Source: Patescibacteria group bacterium (GTDB taxonomy: Bacteria; Patescibacteriota; Saccharimonadia; Saccharimonadales; CAIOMD01). Taken from it: 7,209 bases of DNA. Both the position numbers and the translations under genes were made by a program. The notes under the pieces were generated by a model. That model was not told the origin of the DNA. It saw only the letters and a program-made list of their open reading frames with translations, and made no database searches. The stretch lies in contig JALOQO010000033.1 of the NCBI GenBank assembly GCA_025453305.1, positions 1 through 7,209 of the forward strand, given 5' to 3'. Below are positions 1 through 6,473 of the stretch, piece after piece. Numbering within the stretch: position 1 is the stretch's first letter; the number at the start of each line of letters is the position of its first letter.

Positions 1-1182
1 AATTATTATAACAATTGTTATTGCTAATTGGGGGGTAATTGCTACAAGCTGGAAGCCTTCTATACCCTTTAAAAATGTATTAGATGCGATATTATTAATA
101 ATTTTTTGCGATATATAGGCAAAGATAAGACCAAATACACTGCCCCAAAAGCCAAGTAACATAGCCTCTACGGCAAATAACGAAAATATGGTTTTGCGCT
201 TTGCGCCCATTGCCCTAAATAAGCCGATTTCGCGGGTGCGCTCTAGTACCGCCATAAATAGAGTGTTAATTACCCCAACTATGGATGCTAATATAGCGAT
301 TGCGCTAAATGCTCCAAGAGCTACCTGTACCCCAAAAACGATATTATTTAGGGTGTTGTTAATGTCTGCTAAACTTTGGGCTTCGAACTCGTTATCTTTA
401 AATGCCTGCTTAAAAGCTTCGTCTGATATTGATTGGTCTCTAGATACAAATACTGCAATAAACTGCGGGGTTCCCATTGGTGCTTGGACGGTGGCAATTC
501 TCTCTGCATCATTTACACTGATTTTCATAGCTTGGTCTATGAGTGTAGGTTCGTAGACACCCTTTATGGTAAAGTTTTCGGTTTTTTGTGAGCCGGTATT
601 ATCTGTGTAGGTAAGCTTTACAGTTTTGCCTACAGCCTCTTGCGAGCTAGTTACCCCTACAACACCAATAAATTTGCGAGACATTAATATATTGCCTGGT
701 TCATTTTTATCGATCAGTTCACCAGCTATTATGCTGGGCGGTGCCTTGGCGATAAATAGTTCAGCTGGCGCTGTATACTTTGTATAGTTAGCCCCGACAA
801 CATAATCGAATGTTGGGCTCCAGGGTTTTGAGAGTTCGGATACTCCATTTATTGATTCAATGTTTTTTATATCTTGCTCTGACAAAAATAATTGCGAAAA
901 ATCATTTATACTAGCTGACTGGCCTGTGTATTCTACCGGTTCGCCACCGCCAAATCCGCCGCCGCTAAACGGGCCGCTGTTAGCTTTGGTTACCTGATAA
1001 AGATTAATTTCCGAAAAGCTTCCTAGTTGCGAGCTTATATATGTTTTTACGCCCTCACCCAAACCAAGGCTAAGACTAAGGGTAAGGGTGCCGATACCGA
1101 TAGCTAAGAGCGTTAGGAATGTCCGTAGTTTTGAACGGCGAAGGTTAGTATTGGCGGTGGTAGCAATGTCGATAACTCGCAT
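1..1182 (-). CDS. MacB/FtsX-type ABC transporter permease (3' end outside window)
   Basis: Membrane subunit of an ABC transporter of the MacB/LolC/FtsX group, which usually exports or extracts substrates or transmits force across the envelope rather than importing. The minus-strand frame is open for 394 codons from the ATG at 1182 to the window edge, so the C-terminus is missing. The order is: a short basic N-terminus (LRRSKLRTF), TM1 at about residues 22-44, a long extracytoplasmic MacB_PCD-like domain (about 45-280), TM2 (about 283-313), the cytoplasmic motif ERTREIGLFRAMGAKR (314-329) typical of the family, TM3 (about 331-357) and the start of TM4 near 384. A Gly-rich stretch lies at 74-80 of the outer domain. 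The ATG overlaps the ATPase stop by one base (TAATG), which implies coupled translation and a shared complex. The substrate cannot be read from the sequence. Family assignment is firm. Confidence 0.9.
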   Translation of the reverse strand, partial: MRVIDIATTANTNLRRSKLRTFLTLLAIGIGTLTLSLSLGLGEGVKTYISSQLGSFSEINLYQVTKANSGPFSGGGFGGGEPVEYTGQSASINDFSQLFLSEQDIKNIESINGVSELSKPWSPTFDYVVGANYTKYTAPAELFIAKAPPSIIAGELIDKNEPGNILMSRKFIGVVGVTSSQEAVGKTVKLTYTDNTGSQKTENFTIKGVYEPTLIDQAMKISVNDAERIATVQAPMGTPQFIAVFVSRDQSISDEAFKQAFKDNEFEAQSLADINNTLNNIVFGVQVALGAFSAIAILASIVGVINTLFMAVLERTREIGLFRAMGAKRKTIFSLFAVEAMLLGFWGSVFGLIFAYISQKIINNIASNTFLKGIEGFQLVAITPQLAITIVIII

Positions 1183-1871
1183 TATTTAGCCACTTCTTTT
1201 GCCATATTGATATCTTTCATTATTTTGCCGTCTTTTAAGTGGATAATTCGCTGACATTTTTGAGCGAGGTCTTCGTCGTGGGTAACAATTATTAAAGTTG
1301 TAGCAAGTTTTTTGTGCAGGTCAAACAATAAAGATTCTATGATAGAGCTGTTTTCGGAGTCTAGGTTGCCAGTGGGCTCATCGGCAATAACGATACTTGG
1401 CTGATCGACTAGTGCTCGAGCTATTGCAACCCTTTGTTTTTGGCCGCCGGATAGGTCATTGGCTTTATTATTGGTTTTATCGGCCAGGCCTACCATTTCT
1501 ATCGCTCCCCTAGCCTTTGCTAATCGTTCAGATTTTTTTAAACCCTGAATTTTAAGTGGTAAGGCGACATTTTCTAATACGGTGTCGTTAGGCTGTAAAA
1601 AGAATTGCTGGAATATAATGCCAACATTTTGGCCCCGCCATGTATCGGTATCAACATCTTTTAAGATATTTTTACCATCAAAAGTTACCGTACCGGTAGT
1701 CGCATGGTCTAACCCGATTAAGATGTGAAGCAGAGTGCTTTTACCAGAACCGCTTTTGCCAACTATGGCATTTGTAGTGCCTGGATCAAATTCAATATTT
1801 ATAAAATCTAAAGCTTTAAAAGCATTATCTTTGTTTCCGTAGATTTTTGAAACTTGGTTAAGTTTAAGCAT
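1182..1871 (-). CDS. ABC transporter ATP-binding protein, LolD/MacB subfamily
   Basis: Cytoplasmic ATPase that powers the adjacent permease. Numbered from the ATG at 1871 (229 aa, usual for LolD-like proteins), it has Walker A GKSGSGKST (38-46), a Q-loop at FQQ (87-89), signature LSGGQ (140-144), Walker B with catalytic Glu in VIADEPTGNLD (161-171; Glu165) and the switch His198 in VTHDE. All key residues are present, so it should be active. An in-frame ATG at 1892 would add seven residues (MIYWIIL), but the family normally starts just before the LxxVSKxYG motif, and the upstream codons overlap a -10-like sequence, so 1871 is preferred. Neither ATG has a convincing Shine-Dalgarno. The stop codon overlaps the permease start. 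Members of this subfamily work as ATPase dimers with FtsX-fold permeases; the substrate is unknown. Confidence 0.95.
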   Translation of the reverse strand: MLKLNQVSKIYGNKDNAFKALDFINIEFDPGTTNAIVGKSGSGKSTLLHILIGLDHATTGTVTFDGKNILKDVDTDTWRGQNVGIIFQQFFLQPNDTVLENVALPLKIQGLKKSERLAKARGAIEMVGLADKTNNKANDLSGGQKQRVAIARALVDQPSIVIADEPTGNLDSENSSIIESLLFDLHKKLATTLIIVTHDEDLAQKCQRIIHLKDGKIMKDINMAKEVAK

Positions 1872-1882
1872 AAGTATTATCC

Positions 1883-1891
1883 AGTATATCA
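1883..1891 (-). promoter_or_regulatory. Extended -10 promoter element before the ABC operon
   Basis: The minus strand carries TGATATACT, matching the extended -10 pattern TGnTATAAT at all but one position. It ends 11 nt before the chosen ATG at 1871, giving a predicted leader of only about 4-6 nt. No good -35 hexamer is seen at 15-18 bp. If correct, the ABC transcript is nearly leaderless, in keeping with the lack of a Shine-Dalgarno. AT-rich DNA makes such matches common, so this is tentative. Confidence 0.4.
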
Positions 1892-1973
1892 TTTTAATAA
1901 CAATATAAGATGAATGTTTTATTGTAGTGGATAGTATTTAAGTTATCTAGACCCCTGCCAATTTCATTTTTTA

Positions 1974-2714
1974 TTAGTTATCCTCGCCTTTATTCCATTT
2001 AACGGCTTTCCAAAAGGGCTCATACAAATCTTTGGTATAAGAATTTGGAGCATTATTATAACAAGTTCCGCCGTATTTATTATTAAATTTTACAAAGTCT
2101 AGTTGTGTTGCTAGGGCTAATGGGGTTTGTTCGCTCCCTTCGCCCATAACTAAAACTCCGGCCGAGGCAATACCTTCTGCTACATTGGCTTTAGATACTG
2201 TAATAGTCCTGCCAAAGAGATCATTATTGCCAATGTAATTGTTGAGTTCTTTAAACCCCCAATGAGCCAGAGATAAACCGGTAGTTCCTAATCTGAAAGG
2301 CTTAGATGTGCTGTCGGCTATAATTACCCCAAAATCACGGATATTCAATTTCTGGGTAATTAAATAATGGATAGATTTAGCTGTTTGTAGCGGATTTTTT
2401 GGCCACAATACAAAATTTCCATCAGAGTTAGATTCGTCTATTCCGGCAGAAAGCATTAATGAGTTTTTTGTGATGGTAAACATACAGTTATATGCACTAG
2501 CGGTTCTGTTTAGGTAATACTGCGAATGCTCTTTAGTCAACTTGTCTTTAGAGCTATCGCTTAAATTGACTATGCTGTTTTCGCAGATAGATACGATTTT
2601 TGAGCTAATTACAATAATTGACCGTTCTTTAACCTTATTAACACTAGTTAATATTATTTCTTCTAGGTTATTGCCAGGTAATATCAAAGGAGTTTTTATT
2701 GGTATAATCTGCAT
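1974..2714 (-). CDS. CofE-like protein (coenzyme F420:L-glutamate ligase fold)
   Basis: A 246-aa protein with the full set of family landmarks: ISSKIVSICE (36-45), SAGIDESNSDGNFVLWP (89-105), a metal/phosphate-region motif GVIIADSTSKPFRLGTTG (129-146), DLFGR (165-169) and ANVAEGIASAGVLVMGEGSE (176-195). Characterised CofE adds gamma-linked glutamate to F420-0 using GTP, and the length matches single-domain CofE without the C-terminal nitroreductase-like FbiB domain. No other F420 gene (CofC, CofD, CofG/H) is in the window, and CPR genomes generally lack the pathway, so the real substrate is probably different; it may still be an amide or peptide-bond ligase. The gene has its own promoter-like sequence and is set 102 bp upstream of the ABC ATPase start on the same strand, so read-through into the transporter is possible. 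Fold assignment is strong, reaction uncertain. Confidence 0.88.
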   Translation of the reverse strand: MQIIPIKTPLILPGNNLEEIILTSVNKVKERSIIVISSKIVSICENSIVNLSDSSKDKLTKEHSQYYLNRTASAYNCMFTITKNSLMLSAGIDESNSDGNFVLWPKNPLQTAKSIHYLITQKLNIRDFGVIIADSTSKPFRLGTTGLSLAHWGFKELNNYIGNNDLFGRTITVSKANVAEGIASAGVLVMGEGSEQTPLALATQLDFVKFNNKYGGTCYNNAPNSYTKDLYEPFWKAVKWNKGEDN

Positions 2715-2720
2715 ATATTT

Positions 2721-2726
2721 ATTATA
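2721..2726 (-). promoter_or_regulatory. -10 box of the CofE-like gene (leaderless type)
   Basis: A consensus TATAAT lies on the minus strand with only six bases between it and the ATG at 2714. Transcription would start at or within one or two bases of the start codon, so the mRNA would be leaderless. No Shine-Dalgarno is present and no -35 match is seen at 17 bp (ACCCGC at 2744-2749). It abuts the 8-bp palindrome GTCTAGAC (2727-2734). Confidence 0.5.
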
Positions 2727-2750
2727 GTCTAGACCATGCTGTTGCGGGTG

Positions 2751-2756
2751 TATAAT
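2751..2756 (+). promoter_or_regulatory. -10 box of the DUF5665-like gene (leaderless type)
   Basis: A consensus TATAAT lies on the plus strand, nine bases before the ATG at 2766, which predicts a leader of about 2-3 nt. The position 17 bp upstream (2728-2733, TCTAGA) is not a -35 match but falls inside the palindrome GTCTAGAC. Together with the opposite -10 box this packs two divergent promoters into 51 bp. Confidence 0.5.
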
Positions 2757-2765
2757 TAGAATATT

Positions 2766-3167
2766 ATGAAAAAAACTATTAACGATTTTAAGAAAAGAAG
2801 AGCAGTAAAGAAAGAAGCAAAAAATAATAGCCCCGGAAACCTAACCGATAAGGAATACGAAAAAATCGGCCGTAGTATGGAACAGGTTTATGTTCAGGGT
2901 TATGCAAACAAAGGCCGTTTGTTTTATATGAGTTTTGTTAAAGGAATCGGCTATGGGCTTGGAATATTTATTGGGGGTACTATTGTAGTTGGTATTGTGC
3001 TGTCGCTACTTACTAGGTTCGAGGAAGTACCGGTGCTTGGAGAATTGGCCAAAAAAATAAATAGTTCTATAGAAAAAAGCAGTGAGTTTGATGCCGAAAA
3101 GACAACGGAAACCATAGAAAGATTAAAACAAATCCAAGAACAGCAAAACTTAGAGTCTAGTCAGTAA
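2766..3167 (+). CDS. Small single-pass membrane protein, DUF5665-like
   Basis: A 133-aa protein, the only supported plus-strand gene. It has a very basic N-terminus (residues 1-20, about half Lys/Arg), a soluble stretch, then RLFYMSFVKGIGYGLGIFIG leading into one membrane segment at about 62-83, followed by VPVLGELAKKI and a charged, probably helical or coiled-coil C-terminus (about 96-133). The pattern of an aromatic/basic run, a Gly-rich helix entry and a short hydrophobic 'P-x-LGEL' segment resembles DUF5665, a family of small membrane proteins of unknown function. The basic N-terminus suggests a cytoplasmic N-terminus and an outer C-terminal tail. The ATG is chosen because a TATAAT sits nine bases upstream. 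The stop overlaps the end of the convergent DUF427 gene by 11 bp. The CDS is firm; the family match is moderate. Confidence 0.82.
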   Translation: MKKTINDFKKRRAVKKEAKNNSPGNLTDKEYEKIGRSMEQVYVQGYANKGRLFYMSFVKGIGYGLGIFIGGTIVVGIVLSLLTRFEEVPVLGELAKKINSSIEKSSEFDAEKTTETIERLKQIQEQQNLESSQ

Positions 3168-3459
3168 TTTCTACTCCACGCCAAAAGGCAATATAACCCG
3201 AAAAATCTTTTTTTACAATTTCTAGGGCAGTTGGCTTTGGGTGGTTATAAAACCATGCTGTATCTTGGTTGGTTTTATTGTTTGCGACTATGTCGTAATA
3301 AGACGCCTTGCCTTTCCAGGGGCAATTTGTTTTAGTTTCACTGTGTTTTAAGAACTTTTTATTAACACTTTTAGGCGGAAAATAATGGTTGCCTTCAATA
3401 ATTATAGTGTCGTTTGACTCGGCAATTAATTGATTATTCCATAATGCTTTCATGCACAT
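3157..3459 (-). CDS. DUF427 domain protein
   Basis: A 100-aa protein covering nearly a whole DUF427 domain: KALWNNQLIAES (4-15), VEGNHYFPP-type motif as IEGNHYFPP (21-29), the hallmark CPWKGKASYY (46-55), the downstream Trp-Tyr region AWFYNHP and the ending GYIAFWRGVEI. The family is small, beta-rich and of unproven biochemical function; some databases label it nucleotidyltransferase-like without direct support. The start is ambiguous: ATG at 3459 (MCMKAL) lies 5 nt after AGAAGG, while ATG at 3453 (MKALWN) fits the usual family start but has an 11-nt spacing. Both lie inside the response-regulator gene (26- or 20-nt overlap), so translation is coupled to it. It is the last gene of the gltX-to-DUF427 cluster and ends tail to tail with the DUF5665-like gene. 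Confidence 0.9.
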   Translation of the reverse strand: MCMKALWNNQLIAESNDTIIIEGNHYFPPKSVNKKFLKHSETKTNCPWKGKASYYDIVANNKTNQDTAWFYNHPKPTALEIVKKDFSGYIAFWRGVEITD

Positions 3460-3850
3460 CTTTTCCTTCTGCTATGTCATTTATGATGTCTACCAGTTGA
3501 TGAGGGGTGAACTCGGCTTTTATTAAATAGCCGTCGGCCATTTTTTCTATTTCATCTCTGGATTGGTCTTCTTGATCTAAATTGGTGGTAATGATTATTT
3601 TTGCTTTTAAATTTGGTGCTTGTTCGCGGAGTTGTCTTAAAACCTCAAATCCTGTCATACCGGGTATCATTAGATCAAGTAAAATAATATCGTATTCGTC
3701 TTTTAGGGCGACTTTTAGGCCGTCTTCGCCACTAAGTAGGGTGGTTACATCATAGCCGGCTCGCCTTAAGGCTCTGCTATAGAGTTCACTAATAAAATGC
3801 TCATCTTCTATGCATAGAATTTTTTTGCCGTTACTTGGTTGTGGATCCAT
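3434..3850 (-). CDS. Receiver-only response regulator
   Basis: A 138-aa two-component receiver domain with no output domain. Visible residues are the acidic pocket Glu15-Asp16 (CIEDE), phosphoacceptor Asp59 in DIILLDLMIPGMTGFE, Thr88/Thr89 at the end of beta-4 (IIITTN) and Lys111 in YLIKAE, so phosphotransfer should work. The remaining 25 or so residues only complete the last helix plus a short acidic tail; there is no DNA-binding, GGDEF or enzymatic domain. It starts 5 nt after the histidine kinase stop behind a strong ribosome-binding site, which makes that kinase its likely donor. The output is probably a protein-protein contact or relay to a regulator encoded elsewhere. Its 3' end overlaps the DUF427 start. 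Confidence 0.95.
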   Translation of the reverse strand: MDPQPSNGKKILCIEDEHFISELYSRALRRAGYDVTTLLSGEDGLKVALKDEYDIILLDLMIPGMTGFEVLRQLREQAPNLKAKIIITTNLDQEDQSRDEIEKMADGYLIKAEFTPHQLVDIINDIAEGKDVHESIME

Positions 3851-3855
3851 AATTA

Positions 3856-5388
3856 TTACCCCCTATATAGTGTGTGATTTTTTATCCAGCCGTGTGCACC
3901 ACGAACTATTTCTTTATTATCTTTATTATTTAACTCGTTGGCAATATTTTTATATATTGGCAGAGTGAATCCAAATGTACTACCTTGGCCTTCTTTGCTT
4001 TGCACCCAAACCTGGCCACCATGAGCTGTAATTATTGCTCGGCATAAGTACAAACCCAAGCCCGTTCCGCCTACGCTATTTTTGCTGTTGTGGGCGCGGT
4101 AAAACTTATCAAACACATGATTAATTATACTACTTGATATCCCAACACCTTTATCGGTAACGGTTGTTTCAATCATACCGTTTTTTTCATAAGTTTTTAC
4201 AACTATTTCTTCTTTGGTGTGAGTATATTTAACGGCGTTGTCTAAAAGGTTGTTCATTACCTCGTATATGCTAACTTTGTCAACTGCGACTGTGGGGATT
4301 GTTTGGTCTATCTCTAGCCTGATATTCTTGTCGTGCACTGTAGCTCTAAGTTGCATGTCTTTACAGGCCTGGGTTAATACTTGTGGCCAATTATCTTCTT
4401 TAAGCCTTAGGGTTAACGCATTTTCTTCTACTCTTGCTACATTTAAAATATTACTCACAAATGATGATAGTCGCTGTGCGCTAGCAGCCATATTATTCAT
4501 AAAAGTTGCTTGTTCGCTAGTTAGGCTGTTCTTAAGCTCATCTTCAAAGACCTCTATATAACCACGCATTATCGTAAGAGGTGTGCGGAGTTCGTGAACT
4601 GCAAGCGCAACAAAACTAAGATCGTGATCGTCTCGTTCGTAGTGCAGGGTGCGATCAAACATTACCAATACTAGCTCTATGTTTGATGATTCGTCTTTTT
4701 GATAGTGAGCAGCAAGGTCAAATTGTTTTCGGCGGTTATCGGGTAAATTTAAACGAACTCGCTCCCAGGATTCGTTATCTACTACCGATCCAGTTCGACA
4801 TCCTGATAGCCACGATTCTAAGGTGTGATCGGAAACAAACGATAAATTACAGGCATCATAAAAATATTGGCCAATTACTCTATCGGTTGGTAGTTCTAGG
4901 TATTTTAACGCAGATTCATTGGCGTAAGTTACGATGTGTTTGGGGTCTACAATTATGATAGGCGCCGGTAAGATATTGATAGTCTTTTGGAAAAAATGTA
5001 ATAATTCCATCTGTTCGCTATCTTGTTTGTCTACTAAGCTTCCGGCATCAATTATTTGCTTTGATAACCTTGTTATAAAATCTTTAACCATTTTTGGAGA
5101 TTCTTTAGTGTTAGGCAAATCAACATCTTTATTTTTCTCTATACCTATAAGAACCGATTTAGCTAGAATATCGGTAGCAGATACAGACTTTCTAGAAATT
5201 AATTCGGCGCATATAGTAGATATAACAAAAAAAACGGCAATTGAAGTAAATGAGCTTACTATTACATCTAGCCCAATATAAAAATATAACAGTATAAATA
5301 AACCAACAGCAACGAGTGTGTTAACTACAGAGGCCAGTACTATCCAAGAAGAAACACTTTGTTTGAGTGGTTGTAGGTTGGGTATCAT
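3856..5388 (-). CDS. Membrane PAS-domain sensor histidine kinase
   Basis: A 510-aa sensor kinase that should autophosphorylate and pass phosphate to the receiver protein encoded next. The order is: two membrane helices (about 14-37 and 42-64) joined by only a few residues, a linker helix, a PAS domain (about 130-248, with NILPAPIIIVDPKHIVTYAN), HisKA with the H-box HELRTPL (His265), and HATPase_c with N-box NNLLDNAVKY (379-388), G1 DKGVG (412-416), F-box FDKFYR (426-431) and G2 GGTGLGLYL (440-448). All catalytic motifs are intact. There is no sizeable extracytoplasmic loop, so the signal is probably sensed in the membrane or by the cytoplasmic PAS domain. A tail of about 30 residues follows the ATPase domain. 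The ATG overlaps the DUF3048 stop (ATGA), implying coupled translation. The ligand is unknown. Confidence 0.96.
   Translation of the reverse strand: MIPNLQPLKQSVSSWIVLASVVNTLVAVGLFILLYFYIGLDVIVSSFTSIAVFFVISTICAELISRKSVSATDILAKSVLIGIEKNKDVDLPNTKESPKMVKDFITRLSKQIIDAGSLVDKQDSEQMELLHFFQKTINILPAPIIIVDPKHIVTYANESALKYLELPTDRVIGQYFYDACNLSFVSDHTLESWLSGCRTGSVVDNESWERVRLNLPDNRRKQFDLAAHYQKDESSNIELVLVMFDRTLHYERDDHDLSFVALAVHELRTPLTIMRGYIEVFEDELKNSLTSEQATFMNNMAASAQRLSSFVSNILNVARVEENALTLRLKEDNWPQVLTQACKDMQLRATVHDKNIRLEIDQTIPTVAVDKVSIYEVMNNLLDNAVKYTHTKEEIVVKTYEKNGMIETTVTDKGVGISSSIINHVFDKFYRAHNSKNSVGGTGLGLYLCRAIITAHGGQVWVQSKEGQGSTFGFTLPIYKNIANELNNKDNKEIVRGAHGWIKNHTLYRG
3859..3864 (-). promoter_or_regulatory. 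Shine-Dalgarno for the response regulator
   Basis: AGGGGG on the minus strand, 8 nt before the ATG at 3850 and lying within the last codons of the kinase gene. It is the clearest ribosome-binding site in the window and supports both the regulator start and re-initiation after the kinase. Confidence 0.65.
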
Positions 5389-6473
5389 TGAGCGCTATAG
5401 CGGACATCACTGGTAGAACCCACCAGGGTTATCCATGTTTTACCGGCGGTCAGTTTAAGCGGTAGCCCATATTTATCGGTTAGTACCAAACTGGCTTTTC
5501 TGTCTGCTTTGCTCCAGGTTCCTTCGCTAACAACACCATCCTGAAAAACAAATACTTTACCCGCCCCAGTGGTTTTATAAGACGAATGATAGCCGTCGGA
5601 TCCATTACCCTTTTCGGTTACAAGTGCTACTACGGCCTTTGATTTAATCTGTTCACCGCTTTTTTGATCAGTATGTGGAGAGCCAGCCTGAGACCTAAGA
5701 TAAATATTGTTTGCAGTATCATAAGTAAAGGTAGGATTATAGTTTGGGCCAGATAGATTAAGCTTAATCACCTTAGCCGTTGGGGTTTGTGGCACATCTG
5801 GTTTTCTTTCTAGGGGTTTAAACTCACTTTTAGTGTACCCTTTTTGCTGATTCATAGTATCTATTCTAGAAAAATCGGTATACATATTATGGGGTGCGTA
5901 TCGGCTGGATATACGATAGTAGCCGCTGGGGTTAAAAAATTGATCTAAATCCTTAACACCTAGTGTTTTGATGTCTTGCAAAGCCTCTGGGCTACCGCCA
6001 ACATGCCCGTAAGAGCCATCCAGTCCCAAGATGTAGTCTATGTAATAAGGGCGAGCACTACGAACAGGGCCGATATAATCGGGGGTTGATTCTTGATAAG
6101 TAGCTAAAAATCTAGTTACGCCACCCTCTGCGATAGCTTCAAAAACCATATCAGCTTGCAAAAGCCCACTCTGCGGCCTGGAATCTGGGCTATTTTCTAT
6201 CATCATACCGGTTACTGGCCTTTCGGCAAGAGTAGAGTTTTCTAGGGTTAAGCCTGTTAGTTTTGATTTAGGTGGTGGCGGAGGGGCTGGTTTTTCTTCT
6301 TTGACCACTGTGTTTTGTGTAGATTGCTGGGTATCTTCTTGTTGAGACAAAACGAATATTATACCGGCGATAATTAGCGCAAAAATAATTAAAATAATTA
6401 TCACCCTTTTTTTGCTTAAACTAAATCTGCTTTTTTTACTGGTTTTATAAGGTGTATTACTAAATTTTGTCAT
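5385..6473 (-). CDS. DUF3048 (YerB-like) membrane-anchored extracytoplasmic protein
   Basis: A 362-aa protein from the ATG at 6473: a basic cytoplasmic N-terminus (1-22), one membrane helix (about 23-43) that looks like an uncleaved signal anchor with no lipobox Cys, a Gln/Thr/Pro-rich linker with PAPPPPPKSK (62-71), then a DUF3048 domain. Diagnostic stretches are RPVTGMMIENSPDSRPQSG (85-103), ADMVFEAIAEGGVTRFLA (107-124), IGPVRSARPYYIDY (134-147) and YGHVGGSPEAL (155-165). B. subtilis YerB is the reference relative, a lipoprotein of unclear role; here the lipid anchor is replaced by a helix. The C-terminal part (about 235-362) continues into the family's second domain. No Shine-Dalgarno precedes the ATG, and the frame stays open upstream to 6617, so the true N-terminus may be longer. 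It lies between gltX (13-nt gap) and the kinase (4-nt overlap). Confidence 0.93.
   Translation of the reverse strand: MTKFSNTPYKTSKKSRFSLSKKRVIIILIIFALIIAGIIFVLSQQEDTQQSTQNTVVKEEKPAPPPPPKSKLTGLTLENSTLAERPVTGMMIENSPDSRPQSGLLQADMVFEAIAEGGVTRFLATYQESTPDYIGPVRSARPYYIDYILGLDGSYGHVGGSPEALQDIKTLGVKDLDQFFNPSGYYRISSRYAPHNMYTDFSRIDTMNQQKGYTKSEFKPLERKPDVPQTPTAKVIKLNLSGPNYNPTFTYDTANNIYLRSQAGSPHTDQKSGEQIKSKAVVALVTEKGNGSDGYHSSYKTTGAGKVFVFQDGVVSEGTWSKADRKASLVLTDKYGLPLKLTAGKTWITLVGSTSDVRYSAQ

Noticed and set aside
188..556. Plus-strand open frame of 122 codons.
   Set aside because: It is antisense to the permease, which has clear family motifs throughout; the translation shows no domain.
2542..2727. Plus-strand frame of 61 codons, hydrophobic.
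   Set aside because: It is antisense to the N-terminal half of the CofE-like gene, and its hydrophobicity comes from the opposite-strand codons.
4238..5281. Three plus-strand open frames (4238-4561, 4683-4958, 4934-5281).
   Set aside because: All are antisense to the well-supported histidine kinase and have no start signals or recognisable domains.
5385..5388. Recoding of UGA, as in some CPR lineages.
   Set aside because: UGA here ends the DUF3048 gene exactly at the kinase start (ATGA), and no in-frame UGA interrupts any of the other genes.
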